This document shows positions 16,312 through 24,825 of a DNA stretch of 64,000 bases, in pieces. The notes below the pieces were generated by a model that was not told where the DNA came from, ran no database searches, and saw nothing but the letters and a program-made list of their open reading frames with translations. Location of the stretch: positions 186,001 through 250,000 of the forward strand of contig NZ_JABJXS010000002.1 in NCBI RefSeq assembly GCF_013155275.1. Reading direction: 5' to 3'. Source of the stretch: Brenneria sp. hezel4-2-4 (GTDB lineage: Bacteria; Pseudomonadota; Gammaproteobacteria; Enterobacterales; Enterobacteriaceae). A program made the position numbers and the translations under genes. Position 1 is the stretch's first letter; every line of letters begins with the position of its first letter.

Positions 16312-17574
16312 TTACGATGCGTTTTTCAGGGGCGCGGCGTACTGATAGGGTGAAATATACCCGTCGAGATTCGCATCAAGATAATCCGCCCACCACTGCA
16401 TCATTTTGATCCGCTCTTCCAGAAACTCAGCCCTATGAATATAGGCAGCGCGGACGCTGTTTCTTTCCTGATGGCTCATTTGCTTTTCAATCGCTTCTTT
16501 GGTCCACAAGCCCGACTCACTCAGCGCAGCACATGCCATCGCCCGGAAGCCGTGGCCGCAGACATCTTTTTGGGTGTTGTAGCCCATCACGCGCAGCGCC
16601 TTGTTAACGGTATTATCACTCATGCATTTATCCTGATCGTATTCGCCGGGAAAAATAAACGTCAGATGACCGGAGAGCGGTTCAATTTGCTTTAAGAGCT
16701 CGATGGCCTGTTCGGATAAAGGAACGATGTGCTGCGTTTTCATTTTTGTGCCACGATGAGAAAAACGCACGTTTTCGATCGGTTCCCGCATTTCCGGGAT
16801 TATCCATAATTTCTGCTGCCAGTCGATTTCACGCCAGCGGGCAAAGCGCAGTTCGCTGGAGCGCACGAAAAACAGCAGCGACAGCTTAAGGGAATATTGG
16901 GTCAGCAACCTGCCGGAGTAACTATCCGTCCGGGATAACAATTCAGGCAGCTTCTCAAGCGGCAGGGCAGGGTAATGATTGGTTTCCGGCGGCGTAAACT
17001 CACCGTCCAAATCCAGCGCCGGGTTCGACTTGATTAGCTGCTTTTTCACCGCATAGCGCATGATCTCCGTTACGTAGTTTTTTAGCCGTGCAGTGATTTC
17101 CAGAAAGCCTTTGCTCTCGACCTTTCGTAACGTGAATAACAAATCCGCCGTCGTGATCTGATCGATAAGGCTGTCCCCGATATCCGGGAAAACATACATT
17201 TCCAGCCTGCGCTGGATGGTTTTTGCGTAATGCGCAGACCAGCGCCTGTGATCGGCGTGCCAGTTCATGGCGATCTGGCGAAATGTCTGCCCGTTTTTCT
17301 TTTTCTGCTGAGCGATCTTCTTATCAGCGGCAGGATCGGCCCCTTCACGCACTTTAGCGCGTGCGGCATCGCGTAGCTGACGCGCCTTAAACAGGGAAAC
17401 ATCCGGGTAGGGACCAAAGGCCAGCTTTTTCTCTTTGCCATAGATGCGGTACTTCATGTACCAGAGTTTTGAGCCGTTGGGTTTGATCAGCAGGTACAGT
17501 CCTGAACTGTCTGCCAGTTTGAAGGATTTATCGGCGGGTTTGATCTTGCGGATAGCGGTATCGGTTAATGCCAT
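16312..17574 (-). CDS. P4-type tyrosine integrase of the tRNA-Asn island
   Basis: 420 residues from the ATG at 17574 ('MALTDTAIRKIKPADKSFKL'). Domains: DUF4102 arm-binding (about 1-90), core-binding SAM-like (about 100-185) and catalytic domain (about 200-385). Catalytic residues visible are Arg in 'FFVRSSELRFARW', the H-x-x-R box 'GHGFRAMA', and His/Tyr in 'SHQERNSVRAAYIHRAEFLE' (Tyr nucleophile). Full length for the family. The gene begins 166 bp from the tRNA-Asn 3' end and reads inward, so it is the integrase responsible for this insertion. Confidence 0.93.
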   Translation of the reverse strand: MALTDTAIRKIKPADKSFKLADSSGLYLLIKPNGSKLWYMKYRIYGKEKKLAFGPYPDVSLFKARQLRDAARAKVREGADPAADKKIAQQKKKNGQTFRQIAMNWHADHRRWSAHYAKTIQRRLEMYVFPDIGDSLIDQITTADLLFTLRKVESKGFLEITARLKNYVTEIMRYAVKKQLIKSNPALDLDGEFTPPETNHYPALPLEKLPELLSRTDSYSGRLLTQYSLKLSLLFFVRSSELRFARWREIDWQQKLWIIPEMREPIENVRFSHRGTKMKTQHIVPLSEQAIELLKQIEPLSGHLTFIFPGEYDQDKCMSDNTVNKALRVMGYNTQKDVCGHGFRAMACAALSESGLWTKEAIEKQMSHQERNSVRAAYIHRAEFLEERIKMMQWWADYLDANLDGYISPYQYAAPLKNAS

Positions 17575-17603
17575 AGCGGGGGGCTCCATTTTCTCAACGA
17601 ACC

Positions 17604-17630
17604 GTGAGGCCCCCGATTAAGCCCCCAAAA
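17604..17630. repeat. Possible integrase arm-type site, right end
   Basis: Matches the motif at 6370-6395 with few differences and in the same orientation. Located between the integrase start and the tRNA. Confidence 0.5.
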
Positions 17631-17647
17631 ACTGTGGATGTCAAGAA

Positions 17648-17677
17648 ACCCGGTAGTCCTTCTCAGGATAACCGGGT
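17648..17677 (-). terminator. Hairpin between tRNA-Asn and integrase
   Basis: ACCCGGT / ACCGGGT stem with an inner TCCT/AGGA pairing and GAGA-type loop. On the minus strand it follows tRNA-Asn and is trailed by TTTCTT, so it may now serve as the tRNA's terminator or insulate the integrase. Confidence 0.5.
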
Positions 17678-17739
17678 AAAGATAACTTCTTGTTTTTTAA
17701 ACGCTTCAGGACTTATAGGGAAGTCATGAAACTAAAATC

Positions 17740-17756
17740 TGGCTCCTCTGACTGGA
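17740..17756. repeat. Right attachment site (3' end of tRNA-Asn)
   Basis: 17-bp copy of the left repeat, forming the last bases of tRNA-Asn including CCA. Confidence 0.85.
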
Positions 17757-17815
17757 CTCGAACCAGTGACATACGGATTAACAGTCCGCCGTTCTACCGA
17801 CTGAACTACAGAGGA
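17740..17815 (-). tRNA. tRNA-Asn (GTT)
   Basis: 76 nt. The acceptor stem TCCTCTG pairs with CAGAGGA, the anticodon loop is CTGTTAA with anticodon GTT, the T-arm is GGTTCGAGTCC, and CCA is encoded. The gene is intact because the integrating element restored its 3' end. Confidence 0.95.
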
Positions 17816-17924
17816 ATCGTGTGAACGGGGCGCATGATATCCGGCACCTGCCGTACTGTCAACGGCAAAATCAGGGTTTATGGCTGACTGTTTAGGCTGT
17901 GTACAATTCTCTGTTTGTCACCGG

Positions 17925-18722
17925 TCAATAAATAGTAGGCGTATGATAGTTTGTGCTGTTTTGCCATGTTCTGAGGCGGGTCAGCGGATCCTGGCGATAG
18001 AAGGCGCTAAAACATTGGTATAACGCCGGGAATCGCTCAACCAATAGCTCTGGCGCGCTGAAGAAATATTCGGAAAGCACGGCAAAACATTCGGCGGGAT
18101 CCTGGGCGGCATAGGGATCCATGCTGGCTGCGGCTTCACCCACCAGGTCGATTTCTTCCTGTAGCGATTCCATCGCGGCGTGTAAATGCTGTTCCCATAG
18201 GGCGATATCGCGCAGAGCAATAAGAGGAACGCCGGTCGCAATGCTGCCGCCGCGGATATCCAGCTTATGAGCGACTTCATGAATAACGAGATTAAATCCG
18301 GACAGGTCAAATGAATCCTGCACTTCTTGCCAGTTAAGAATAATCGGCCCCTGATCCCAGCTTTGCCCCGACTGGACAATCTTACCGGTATGCACCAGGC
18401 CGAAATCATCCTGCCATTCGTCATCCACAATAAAAGGACCGGGATATATCAGCACCTCGTGGAAGCCATCCAGGCATTCAATACCCAGTTCCAGCACCGG
18501 CAAGGAAAACAGTAGCGCGATACGCTGCTGCATGATTTCAGTCAACGTCAGACCCTGTAGGGGAATCAGGCGTTTTAGCTTCAGGAACTGACCCGCGATA
18601 TTAATCAACTGCTGCTGTTCCACGTCGCATAAAGGCGCGAGTAGAGGGATAGACATTGCCGGCTGCCAGCGATCAAGCGCTTCTGCCCGACGTTCATTTG
18701 TTTTCCACGGCCACTTAATCAT
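17925..18722 (-). CDS. mtfA: Mlc titration factor A, zinc peptidase
   Basis: 265 residues, the usual MtfA length. The metallopeptidase motif HEVAH is at 148-152 ('[16 protein letters not shown]'), with downstream '[20 protein letters not shown]' supplying the third zinc ligand region. MtfA binds the repressor Mlc in the cytoplasm, relieving repression of ptsG, and has aminopeptidase activity. In E. coli mtfA is likewise next to tRNA-Asn loci, so the local context is the ancestral chromosome. Start chosen at 'MIKWPWK', the conserved N-terminus. Confidence 0.93.
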   Translation of the reverse strand: MIKWPWKTNERRAEALDRWQPAMSIPLLAPLCDVEQQQLINIAGQFLKLKRLIPLQGLTLTEIMQQRIALLFSLPVLELGIECLDGFHEVLIYPGPFIVDDEWQDDFGLVHTGKIVQSGQSWDQGPIILNWQEVQDSFDLSGFNLVIHEVAHKLDIRGGSIATGVPLIALRDIALWEQHLHAAMESLQEEIDLVGEAAASMDPYAAQDPAECFAVLSEYFFSAPELLVERFPALYQCFSAFYRQDPLTRLRTWQNSTNYHTPTIY

Positions 18723-18816
18723 TGCTATTGCTCGCTAAGTCATCAATTGAATTTAAAGGCGAGAGCTAATGCTGTTAAAATGCCGCAAAAGCGGGCATCA
18801 TAGCAACCGCTTAAAT

Positions 18817-18906
18817 GGAGAGATGCCGGAGCGGCTGAACGGGACGGTCTCGAAAACCGTTGAGGGAGCAATCCCTCCGAGGGTTCAAATCCCTCTCTCT
18901 CCGCCA
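18817..18906 (+). tRNA. tRNA-Ser (CGA)
   Basis: 90 nt with long variable arm. GGAGAGA acceptor pairs with TCTCTCC, the anticodon loop CTCGAAA gives anticodon CGA, the variable arm is TGAGGGAGCAATCCCTCC, the T-loop is GGTTCAAATCC, and CCA is encoded. Confidence 0.95.
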
Positions 18907-19086
18907 CTATTCAACCATTTACACTCATTTCTTTCTGTGACGATCGCCACGCCGGGAAAAATTTCAAATTTGTTATCATCTGAACGTTGGCATAGCGCTA
19001 TGCCGATGATTTATTTCGACGTAAATTTGTCAGATTGCACCCTATGTACTAATTTCATAGTTAATCATCACGTTACGGAGGCTGAT

Positions 19087-19254
19087 ATGGGATTTTGGCG
19101 AATTGTTTTTACTATTCTTCTGCCGCCGTTGGGCGTGTTATTGGGGAAAGGACTTGGCTGGGCGTTTATTCTGAATATTATTTTGACGCTGCTGGGATAT
19201 TTCCCGGGATTGATCCATGCGTTCTGGGTTCAGACGAAAACTGACGGCATCTAA
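19087..19254 (+). CDS. yqaE: Pmp3/UPF0057-family small membrane protein (YqaE-like)
   Basis: 55 residues from the ATG at 19087, preceded by ACGGAGG. Two membrane helices: 'IVFTILLPPLGVLLGKGLG' and 'FILNIILTLLGYFPGLIHAF'. 'LPPLGV' and 'PGLIHA' are the family signature. Pmp3-type proteolipids affect membrane potential and salt tolerance in fungi and plants; the bacterial role is poorly defined. Confidence 0.9.
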   Translation: MGFWRIVFTILLPPLGVLLGKGLGWAFILNIILTLLGYFPGLIHAFWVQTKTDGI

Positions 19255-19301
19255 GTCGTCGTGCTCTGAACCAGATATCCATTTTAGCGATGCATATCCT
19301 C

Positions 19302-19332
19302 AACGGGCGACGCCACGGTGTTGCCCGTTTTA
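19302..19332 (+). terminator. Rho-independent terminator
   Basis: AACGGGC / GCCCGTT stem, extended inside by GAC/GTT, followed by TTTTAC. It lies between the convergent yqaE-like and diguanylate cyclase genes. Confidence 0.75.
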
Positions 19333-19351
19333 CATTGTATTCCTGCCCAAA

Positions 19352-20887
19352 CTATTTCCCAGCCAGAACAACCCGGTTACGTCCTTGCTGCTTGGCCTGA
19401 TACAGGGCCATATCAGCCCGGTTAATCAGCATATCCAGCGTTTCATCCGCCTGATACTCTGCCACGCCGCAACTGATGGTGACATGGATAGGCTTCTCCT
19501 GATACATCACTTCCGCCATTTCAATATCGTGTCGCAGCGTTTCCGCTCGTTGGCGCGCATTATCAAGGTTGCAGTTATCCAGCAACACCACAAATTCTTC
19601 GCCGCCCCAGCGGCATACTTGATCGCTATGGCGTGTCGCCTGCTGTAGCAGCGTGGCTATTTTTTGCAACACCAAATCCCCCACGCCATGTCCGTAGCGA
19701 TCGTTAACCAGCTTGAAGTTGTCGATATCAATAAGCAGTACGGATAGAGGGTTATGCTGCGCGGACTGCTTGGTGCGCCAGCGTATAAAGAAATAGTCGA
19801 AAGCCTGACGGTTCATTATGCCCGTCAGCTTATCGGTCGTCGCCATTTGCTCCAGACGACGCTGATAGCCGCCAATCGTCAGCCACAGCAGCAACAAAAA
19901 CAGCGTGCTGACGACGATGCTGACGCCAAGATTTTTTATCAGCATGGTGAAAAGCTGTCTCTCATGCGGGTGATTGCTTTGTTCTATCATTAAATACCAG
20001 CCAAATTCGGGGATCAGGCGGGTATTAAGAAATATTCGCTTCCCCTGTGAGTCGTATTCATAAGCGCCGCCGGGCACCGTCAGAATTGAGGTGGCGAATG
20101 CCGACAGTCCGGGCTGTTGCTGAATCCTCAGCTGGCGATCGTATGTCTTGCCATGCAGCGTTACGTTGCCGGTTTTATCAACAAAATAAATCGTGCGGTT
20201 ATAACGCTGCTCGTATTTTTCGATAAGGTGTTTTACCCGCTCGACGGGAATACCGATGCCGGTCACGCCAATGAAATTGCCTTCATAATCCATAACCTTG
20301 TGATTAATGAAAATATCCATATGGGTACGGTCTTCCGGATCGACGCGGATATCAACGAAATAGGGTGTTTCGTCCGACAGATCTTTGGCCTGAAAATACC
20401 ACTGATCTTCAGCCGATTGCTCCGAGATAATCCGCTGAATACGTAGGGGATCGTAGAAACGTTTCGTTTTATCAGAGGCAAAAAAGGAGAATAAGGTATT
20501 GAAACGGCGGTCTATCTCTTTCAGATAACGAATCATGGCCTGTGAGTCATGTTCATTATTGAGTACCCAGTCACGCACAAAGGTATCGTGAGCCATCAAC
20601 GATGAGATAAAGATAGGTTTCAGGAGGTCTTGCTGAATTTCAGAGTAGACATTATCGCTGGTCAGCGGCAGCGTGTTTTCTTTTATCTCTGCTTCCAGCG
20701 ATCTTTTTGCCACCCCATAGCTGGTCCAGCTAATAACCAGAAATGCCGTGAGCAACATGATTGCAAATAACATAATTGCCCGCGGTTTATTTAGCCAACG
20801 TGAGTTTGTTATCAAGCCTATCAGCAAAGCCGCGTTCTCCGTGTGATCAACTAGCGGTGGCAGACAAAAAACGGCGTTGAACCTCAT
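19352..20887 (-). CDS. Membrane diguanylate cyclase with Cache-type sensor
   Basis: 511 residues. Membrane helices at about 37-55 and 317-340 enclose a ~260-residue periplasmic domain of dCache type ('WYFQAKDLSDETPYFVDIR', 'VTGIGIPVERVKHLIEKY'). The cytoplasmic GGDEF domain starts near 350 ('TTDKLTGIMNRQAF'). The active site is GGEEF (428-432), and an RxxD inhibitory site (RHSD, 419-422) lies five residues upstream, so it should be an active, product-inhibited c-di-GMP synthase. No EAL domain. The start could also be an internal codon near the first helix. Ligand unknown. Confidence 0.9.
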   Translation of the reverse strand: MRFNAVFCLPPLVDHTENAALLIGLITNSRWLNKPRAIMLFAIMLLTAFLVISWTSYGVAKRSLEAEIKENTLPLTSDNVYSEIQQDLLKPIFISSLMAHDTFVRDWVLNNEHDSQAMIRYLKEIDRRFNTLFSFFASDKTKRFYDPLRIQRIISEQSAEDQWYFQAKDLSDETPYFVDIRVDPEDRTHMDIFINHKVMDYEGNFIGVTGIGIPVERVKHLIEKYEQRYNRTIYFVDKTGNVTLHGKTYDRQLRIQQQPGLSAFATSILTVPGGAYEYDSQGKRIFLNTRLIPEFGWYLMIEQSNHPHERQLFTMLIKNLGVSIVVSTLFLLLLWLTIGGYQRRLEQMATTDKLTGIMNRQAFDYFFIRWRTKQSAQHNPLSVLLIDIDNFKLVNDRYGHGVGDLVLQKIATLLQQATRHSDQVCRWGGEEFVVLLDNCNLDNARQRAETLRHDIEMAEVMYQEKPIHVTISCGVAEYQADETLDMLINRADMALYQAKQQGRNRVVLAGK

Positions 20888-21331
20888 GGCTGCCGGTCAA
20901 TTTTCTTATTGAAGTTAAGCAGGGATGGCATAAAACATCAACAAGAGTTCCATCGCCGGTTGGCGATTTCGCATCGTAACGGAGCTGTCAGTACGGCCGT
21001 TTTTCGGTGAAGTTATATAAATAATACCGTATTAATTAATAGAGATTTATTTTAAATAAACGATTTTATTACTTATAATAAATAAGAGTGAAAGATATTT
21101 TGCTATTTATATTTTTTATTATCAGCTTAATTGTGGAAATTGATTTTTTACAAATATAGGCGTTTGTTTTTGAATGGAATTTAAAAAATAATGGTGGTGT
21201 TTGATTTTTTTTATCATGACAGAATGACAAAAAAACATTTTATGCTTTAATTGGTAAGGTGGCATTTTTAGTGAAAATGGTACGCGATATTAACGGATAA
21301 TGTTTTTTTAACTTTATGTGAAGAGGTAATT
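20888..21331. other. AT-rich promoter region of aegerolysin-MACPF locus
   Basis: 444 bp, very AT-rich from 21001 on, with no gene. It must contain the promoter of the aegerolysin gene. No specific operator is recognisable by eye. The AT-richness would make it a likely H-NS target (inference). Confidence 0.4.
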
Positions 21332-21736
21332 ATGGCTTATGCACAATGGGTAGAAATAAAGGTATACGCTGAGAATATGAAACTGACGGTAAGGAATGTC
21401 AGTCTGAAGTGGGGTAAATTTTACCGGCAGGGTAATAAAGATGACGAGATCTCAAAGAGTTCAATTGACGGGATGATCATTTCCTCAAATAACCCGGGGA
21501 TCATTTGTGCCTGTGGCCGTTCGGACGCTTCGTCAGGGACGGAAGGAAGCTTCGAATTGTATAACGGTAATGATTATGTTGGTAAATATTATTGGGATTG
21601 CCCATGGGGATCTAAAAATAATAAATCAGTCTGGTCGCCTACGACAAGCGTTAATTATAAAACCTCTATTGAAGGTGGTAGCCTGAATTCGGGTGCGATA
21701 GGGAATGTCTATATTACCTGCATCAAGGTCAAATAA
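21332..21736 (+). CDS. Aegerolysin-family protein
   Basis: 134 residues, full length for the family, no signal peptide. Signature segments are 'NVSLKWGKFYRQGNKDDEI', 'CACGRSDASSGTEGSFELY' and especially 'YYWDCPWGSKNN', close to the 'FYWDCPWGSK' of fungal ostreolysin and pleurotolysin A. Aegerolysins are beta-sandwich lipid-binding proteins that recognise membrane lipids (sphingomyelin/cholesterol or ceramide phosphoethanolamine in studied cases). They recruit a MACPF partner to form pores. Ribosome site GAAGAGG precedes the ATG. The next gene, 81 bp downstream, is the probable MACPF partner. Lower GC than the neighbouring core genes suggests acquisition. Confidence 0.93.
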   Translation: MAYAQWVEIKVYAENMKLTVRNVSLKWGKFYRQGNKDDEISKSSIDGMIISSNNPGIICACGRSDASSGTEGSFELYNGNDYVGKYYWDCPWGSKNNKSVWSPTTSVNYKTSIEGGSLNSGAIGNVYITCIKVK

Positions 21737-21817
21737 TAGAGAAGATCATAGTGGGTATGAAAACATCATATGGTGATGATTGATTAATGTGATTTTTATC
21801 AACTGAGGAAATTGAGT

Positions 21818-24016
21818 GTGGAAAGCAGACAGCCTTTTAACAACCCGTTGCTTGGTGTGAGGATAGGGTCAACCATCGTGGGTAATAATGGTGTTTTCAG
21901 CCCTTCCATTATTATTTCAAATATTACCCGCATGATCCCCGAGAAAGAGGTCGTCAAATTTATGACGGGGAAAAGTCAGTATGTTTATACCGATCAGCTT
22001 AATCAAGGGGCTGCGGGAGTGTCCGGATCATATGGTGTTTCCGGCATTTCAAAGCTTACGTCTTCGTTATCTACCTATGTTGGCAATTCCACGGCATCAA
22101 GCAGTAAATCCATTGACGTTAATTACAATGTCACCATGCTATCAGGGATGGAATACATTGATTTTGACGATCTTAAAGCTGAAGATGTGTTGAATTCTTT
22201 AAAACTCGGCCCCAAATCGCTTGCGCTAGACGTATTGAATAAATTTACCGCGGTGAGAAATAAACTGGGTGGCGCAAAAAGCCTCAGGGATTATCTACAA
22301 GGTGACTTGCCGGATGAAACCGATGAATTATTGCAGCAATGGGTGACAGCCTTGCAGGAGTTTGTGAAACAGTATGGCGATGGTGTGGTGGTCGGGGTGA
22401 TTTGGGGCGGTTTGGGCACCGTGTCGATGAATATGACCAGCAAGGAATATGAAGACAATTGGAAATATGGCGGTAATGCCGAGTTCTCTTATTCCGGAAT
22501 CGGTACTTCGGTTTCTGTGCAGGCCTCTTACGATGGCAGTAAATCGGATCGCGAGTCTAACGTTAACGTGAGCTGTACTTCCTGGTCCAGCGGCGGGTGC
22601 GTGGCCGAGCAGGTTGATAAATGGTTTGAGATTGTTGCCAATAAATCTTTTGATGAAATTGCTGATATCAAGATGCTGGAAAAAGCCCCGAACATCAGCT
22701 CAGTCTCAGCCCCGCCTCAAATTCCGGATTTTCAGAAACCGGCCAGTGAGCCAGAGATAACTGAAAAACTTAAAGACATTGATGAATTAGATGATGTGAA
22801 AATGTTTTCTGTCGCATCGGCTTATGACAAAGCGAAAGCGCTGGATAAGGATCTGACGCTGGAGGAATTTTTAAGAAAAGCGGATAACAAGGCCGACGAT
22901 CAAAACGTGAAACAGCTACAAGACGAGGTTAAGAGCAATAACATTGATGTTCTCATCCCGAGCGATCAACGCCTGAAAGTATTAGCCACTGTCACATCAA
23001 TCCTGGATGAGCAAATTCCAGAGACGGAAACGGCGGCTTTCAGAGAGCAAGTTTACCAGTCAATAGAAGATGATTACACGGTATTAGGGGCTTGGATTGC
23101 CAATTGGTCAAATATTTTCCCGTGGATGTCCACTGGTTATCTAAATGAAATTTCAAACACCCTCCTGGCTCAGGAATTATTGAAGAAACAGTGTATGGTG
23201 CAAGACTTGCTGGCGTTAAGTAACCTTTATTATGCGCTGGAGTCTTGTAATATGAATCTTGACTTTTGCAAAATAAAATCGGCTTTACAGATTGCAAACT
23301 CTTTTGGTCAATGTTTGAGCGTATTGAAGGAGAATCTTGATCGGGACAACGTGATACAAGAAACATTTGAACGTTTGAGCGATGAAGCCAAAGTTATATA
23401 TAAAAAGTGGAATGAGATAAAATTCTTACGCAGTTCGGAATTGGGGTTAGGGTTACTTTTCAATGGTGACTATTCTGTTTCTGATGAGGTGATCCGCGTC
23501 GAGTCTCATCCATACAGCCAAGTCGTTTATAAAAACGGTTATTGCTCCTATGGCCATGGTAACTATAGCGCTTTCAGTTCATTTCTAAAGCTGCTTCCGA
23601 TGATAGGCGCCGATGGCGAGATTTATGTATTCGGTCCATCATCCATGTTTTTGAAAACGGTTAAAAAAGATGAGTCTACTTTTACTAAAGGGGGTGAATT
23701 GGCAATGAAATTTCACGCCAATATTGAGAAGCGAATATTGGAAAATGATGATGTCATTCTTACTCCCATTCCCTTTTCGGCGGCAAATAATGTGCACTGG
23801 CTTGGACAAGGGGTTAGCACCAATTTATCCACTATTCGTAGCGTCAATGAAAGCCTGGAGGAAATTAGAAAAGAACTCAGCCAATTGAATGTATGTACTT
23901 TTAGTAGCGATGATTGGGATAAAAATTGGAATTACACCAAAGCCTATAGTTTACGTGCGTTGAAAACGCAGTATATAGGAATGGTTGATGAGGTCGGGAA
24001 TATTTTCGGTCGATAA
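21818..24016 (+). CDS. MACPF-like pore-forming protein, partner of aegerolysin
   Basis: 732 residues from the GTG at 21818, eight bases after GAGGA; a TTG at 21812 is too close to that site. No signal peptide. At about 186-198 'YGDGVVVGVIWGG' fits the spacing of the MACPF signature Y-G-T-H-(F/Y)-x6-G-G, with TH replaced by DG and the aromatic by Val. Around it are Ser/Thr-rich amphipathic stretches ('TSSLSTYVGNSTASSSKSID', 'GGNAEFSYSGIGTSVSVQAS') as expected of membrane-inserting regions. The remaining ~450 residues are mostly helical and not recognised. Pairing with an aegerolysin matches the pleurotolysin A/B and AfIP-1A/1B arrangement. The MACPF call rests on motif spacing plus context. 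Confidence 0.72.
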   Translation: MESRQPFNNPLLGVRIGSTIVGNNGVFSPSIIISNITRMIPEKEVVKFMTGKSQYVYTDQLNQGAAGVSGSYGVSGISKLTSSLSTYVGNSTASSSKSIDVNYNVTMLSGMEYIDFDDLKAEDVLNSLKLGPKSLALDVLNKFTAVRNKLGGAKSLRDYLQGDLPDETDELLQQWVTALQEFVKQYGDGVVVGVIWGGLGTVSMNMTSKEYEDNWKYGGNAEFSYSGIGTSVSVQASYDGSKSDRESNVNVSCTSWSSGGCVAEQVDKWFEIVANKSFDEIADIKMLEKAPNISSVSAPPQIPDFQKPASEPEITEKLKDIDELDDVKMFSVASAYDKAKALDKDLTLEEFLRKADNKADDQNVKQLQDEVKSNNIDVLIPSDQRLKVLATVTSILDEQIPETETAAFREQVYQSIEDDYTVLGAWIANWSNIFPWMSTGYLNEISNTLLAQELLKKQCMVQDLLALSNLYYALESCNMNLDFCKIKSALQIANSFGQCLSVLKENLDRDNVIQETFERLSDEAKVIYKKWNEIKFLRSSELGLGLLFNGDYSVSDEVIRVESHPYSQVVYKNGYCSYGHGNYSAFSSFLKLLPMIGADGEIYVFGPSSMFLKTVKKDESTFTKGGELAMKFHANIEKRILENDDVILTPIPFSAANNVHWLGQGVSTNLSTIRSVNESLEEIRKELSQLNVCTFSSDDWDKNWNYTKAYSLRALKTQYIGMVDEVGNIFGR

Positions 24017-24031
24017 AGCGCAGTCAAAACT

Positions 24032-24057
24032 TCAGGCCAGTCATCGGGCCGGCCTGA
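24032..24057. terminator. Hairpin between convergent MACPF-like and nitroreductase genes
   Basis: TCAGGCC / GGCCTGA stem with a 12-nt loop. On the minus strand it is followed by AGTTTTGAC. It may act as a bidirectional terminator. Confidence 0.5.
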
Positions 24058-24066
24058 TTATCGCTG

Positions 24067-24666
24067 TCATTTAAAAATACGAAAACGCTCTTCATCGGGA
24101 ATGTAGGTTTTCTCACCCGCGGGCTGTTCAATAGACCCAAACGGCATCTGGGCGCGTAATTTCCAGCTTGCCGGCAATGCCCACTGTTTTTTCACATCAT
24201 CGTCAATCAGCGGATTGTAATGCTGTAGTGAAGCTCCGATTTTTTCCTGCGCCAGAGCAGACCACACGGCAAACTGGGCAATCCCGGTGGAGTGTTCCGA
24301 CCAGACGGGGAAATTGTCCGCGTACAGGGCAAATTTTTGCTGTAATTCTTCAATTACCTTGGTGTCTTCAAAGAACAGCACCGTACCCGCGCCGGCAGCA
24401 AACGACTCGAGTTTTTTGACCGTTGCCGCAAAGGCATCTTCAGGAACGATCTTTTTCAACTGCTGCTCAACGATATCCCAGACTTTTTCGTGCTGTTCGC
24501 CAAACAGGATCACCACGCGGGAGCTTTGCGAGTTAAAGGCGGAGGGGCTTTGCTTAACGGCTTCGGTAACGATTGACACAACCTGATCGGTTGATATCGG
24601 CAATGTTTTACCGATGGCATAAATAGAACGACGATTATTGATGGATTGCAAAAAAGCATTACTCAT
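24067..24666 (-). CDS. Nitroreductase-family protein
   Basis: 199 residues. It belongs to the short, Frm2/Hbn1-like branch of FMN nitroreductases: 'SINNRRSIYAIGKTLPIS' (phosphate-binding Arg pair), 'QSPSAFNSQSSRVVILFG' and 'FPVWSEHSTGIAQFAVWSAL'. 'ASLQHYNPLIDDDV' completes the pattern. Family members reduce nitro compounds or quinones with NAD(P)H, and their physiological substrates are mostly unknown. Single gene, minus strand, convergent with the MACPF-like gene. Confidence 0.88.
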   Translation of the reverse strand: MSNAFLQSINNRRSIYAIGKTLPISTDQVVSIVTEAVKQSPSAFNSQSSRVVILFGEQHEKVWDIVEQQLKKIVPEDAFAATVKKLESFAAGAGTVLFFEDTKVIEELQQKFALYADNFPVWSEHSTGIAQFAVWSALAQEKIGASLQHYNPLIDDDVKKQWALPASWKLRAQMPFGSIEQPAGEKTYIPDEERFRIFK

Positions 24667-24825
24667 GGCTTGTTCCTCTCTACATGATTGCTTATTTCAA
24701 TACTGTGGCACTGATATATGCCGTATTCAATACAATAGTCTGTTGGTTTGTATATTTATATTTACTAATGATGAATGAATTTACTATAACGACACCAATG
24801 CCGTTCGCCGTGATTGCCGTCGGCA

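Larger units (their letters stand above)
6298..17756. mobile_element. tRNA-Asn genomic island (about 11.4 kb) with P4-type integrase
   Basis: The element is bounded by the 17-bp direct repeat TGGCTCCTCTGACTGGA (6298-6314 and 17740-17756). The right copy is the 3' end of the intact tRNA-Asn gene. A P4-type integrase gene begins 166 bp inside the right end and reads away from the tRNA, the usual arrangement. Similar 26-bp motifs occur just inside both ends (6370-6395, 17604-17630) and may be integrase arm sites. The central part (7.5-13.2 kb) is clearly more AT-rich than the flanks. Cargo: IS remnants, a DUF5343-HEPN pair, a SIR2-STAND protein, a second recombinase, HigA-like and HTH genes. No conjugation genes are seen, so it is not self-transmissible as present here. 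Confidence 0.85.

Noticed and set aside
21812..21817. TTG start for the MACPF-like gene
   Set aside because: Only two bases separate it from GAGGA; the GTG at 21818 has correct spacing.
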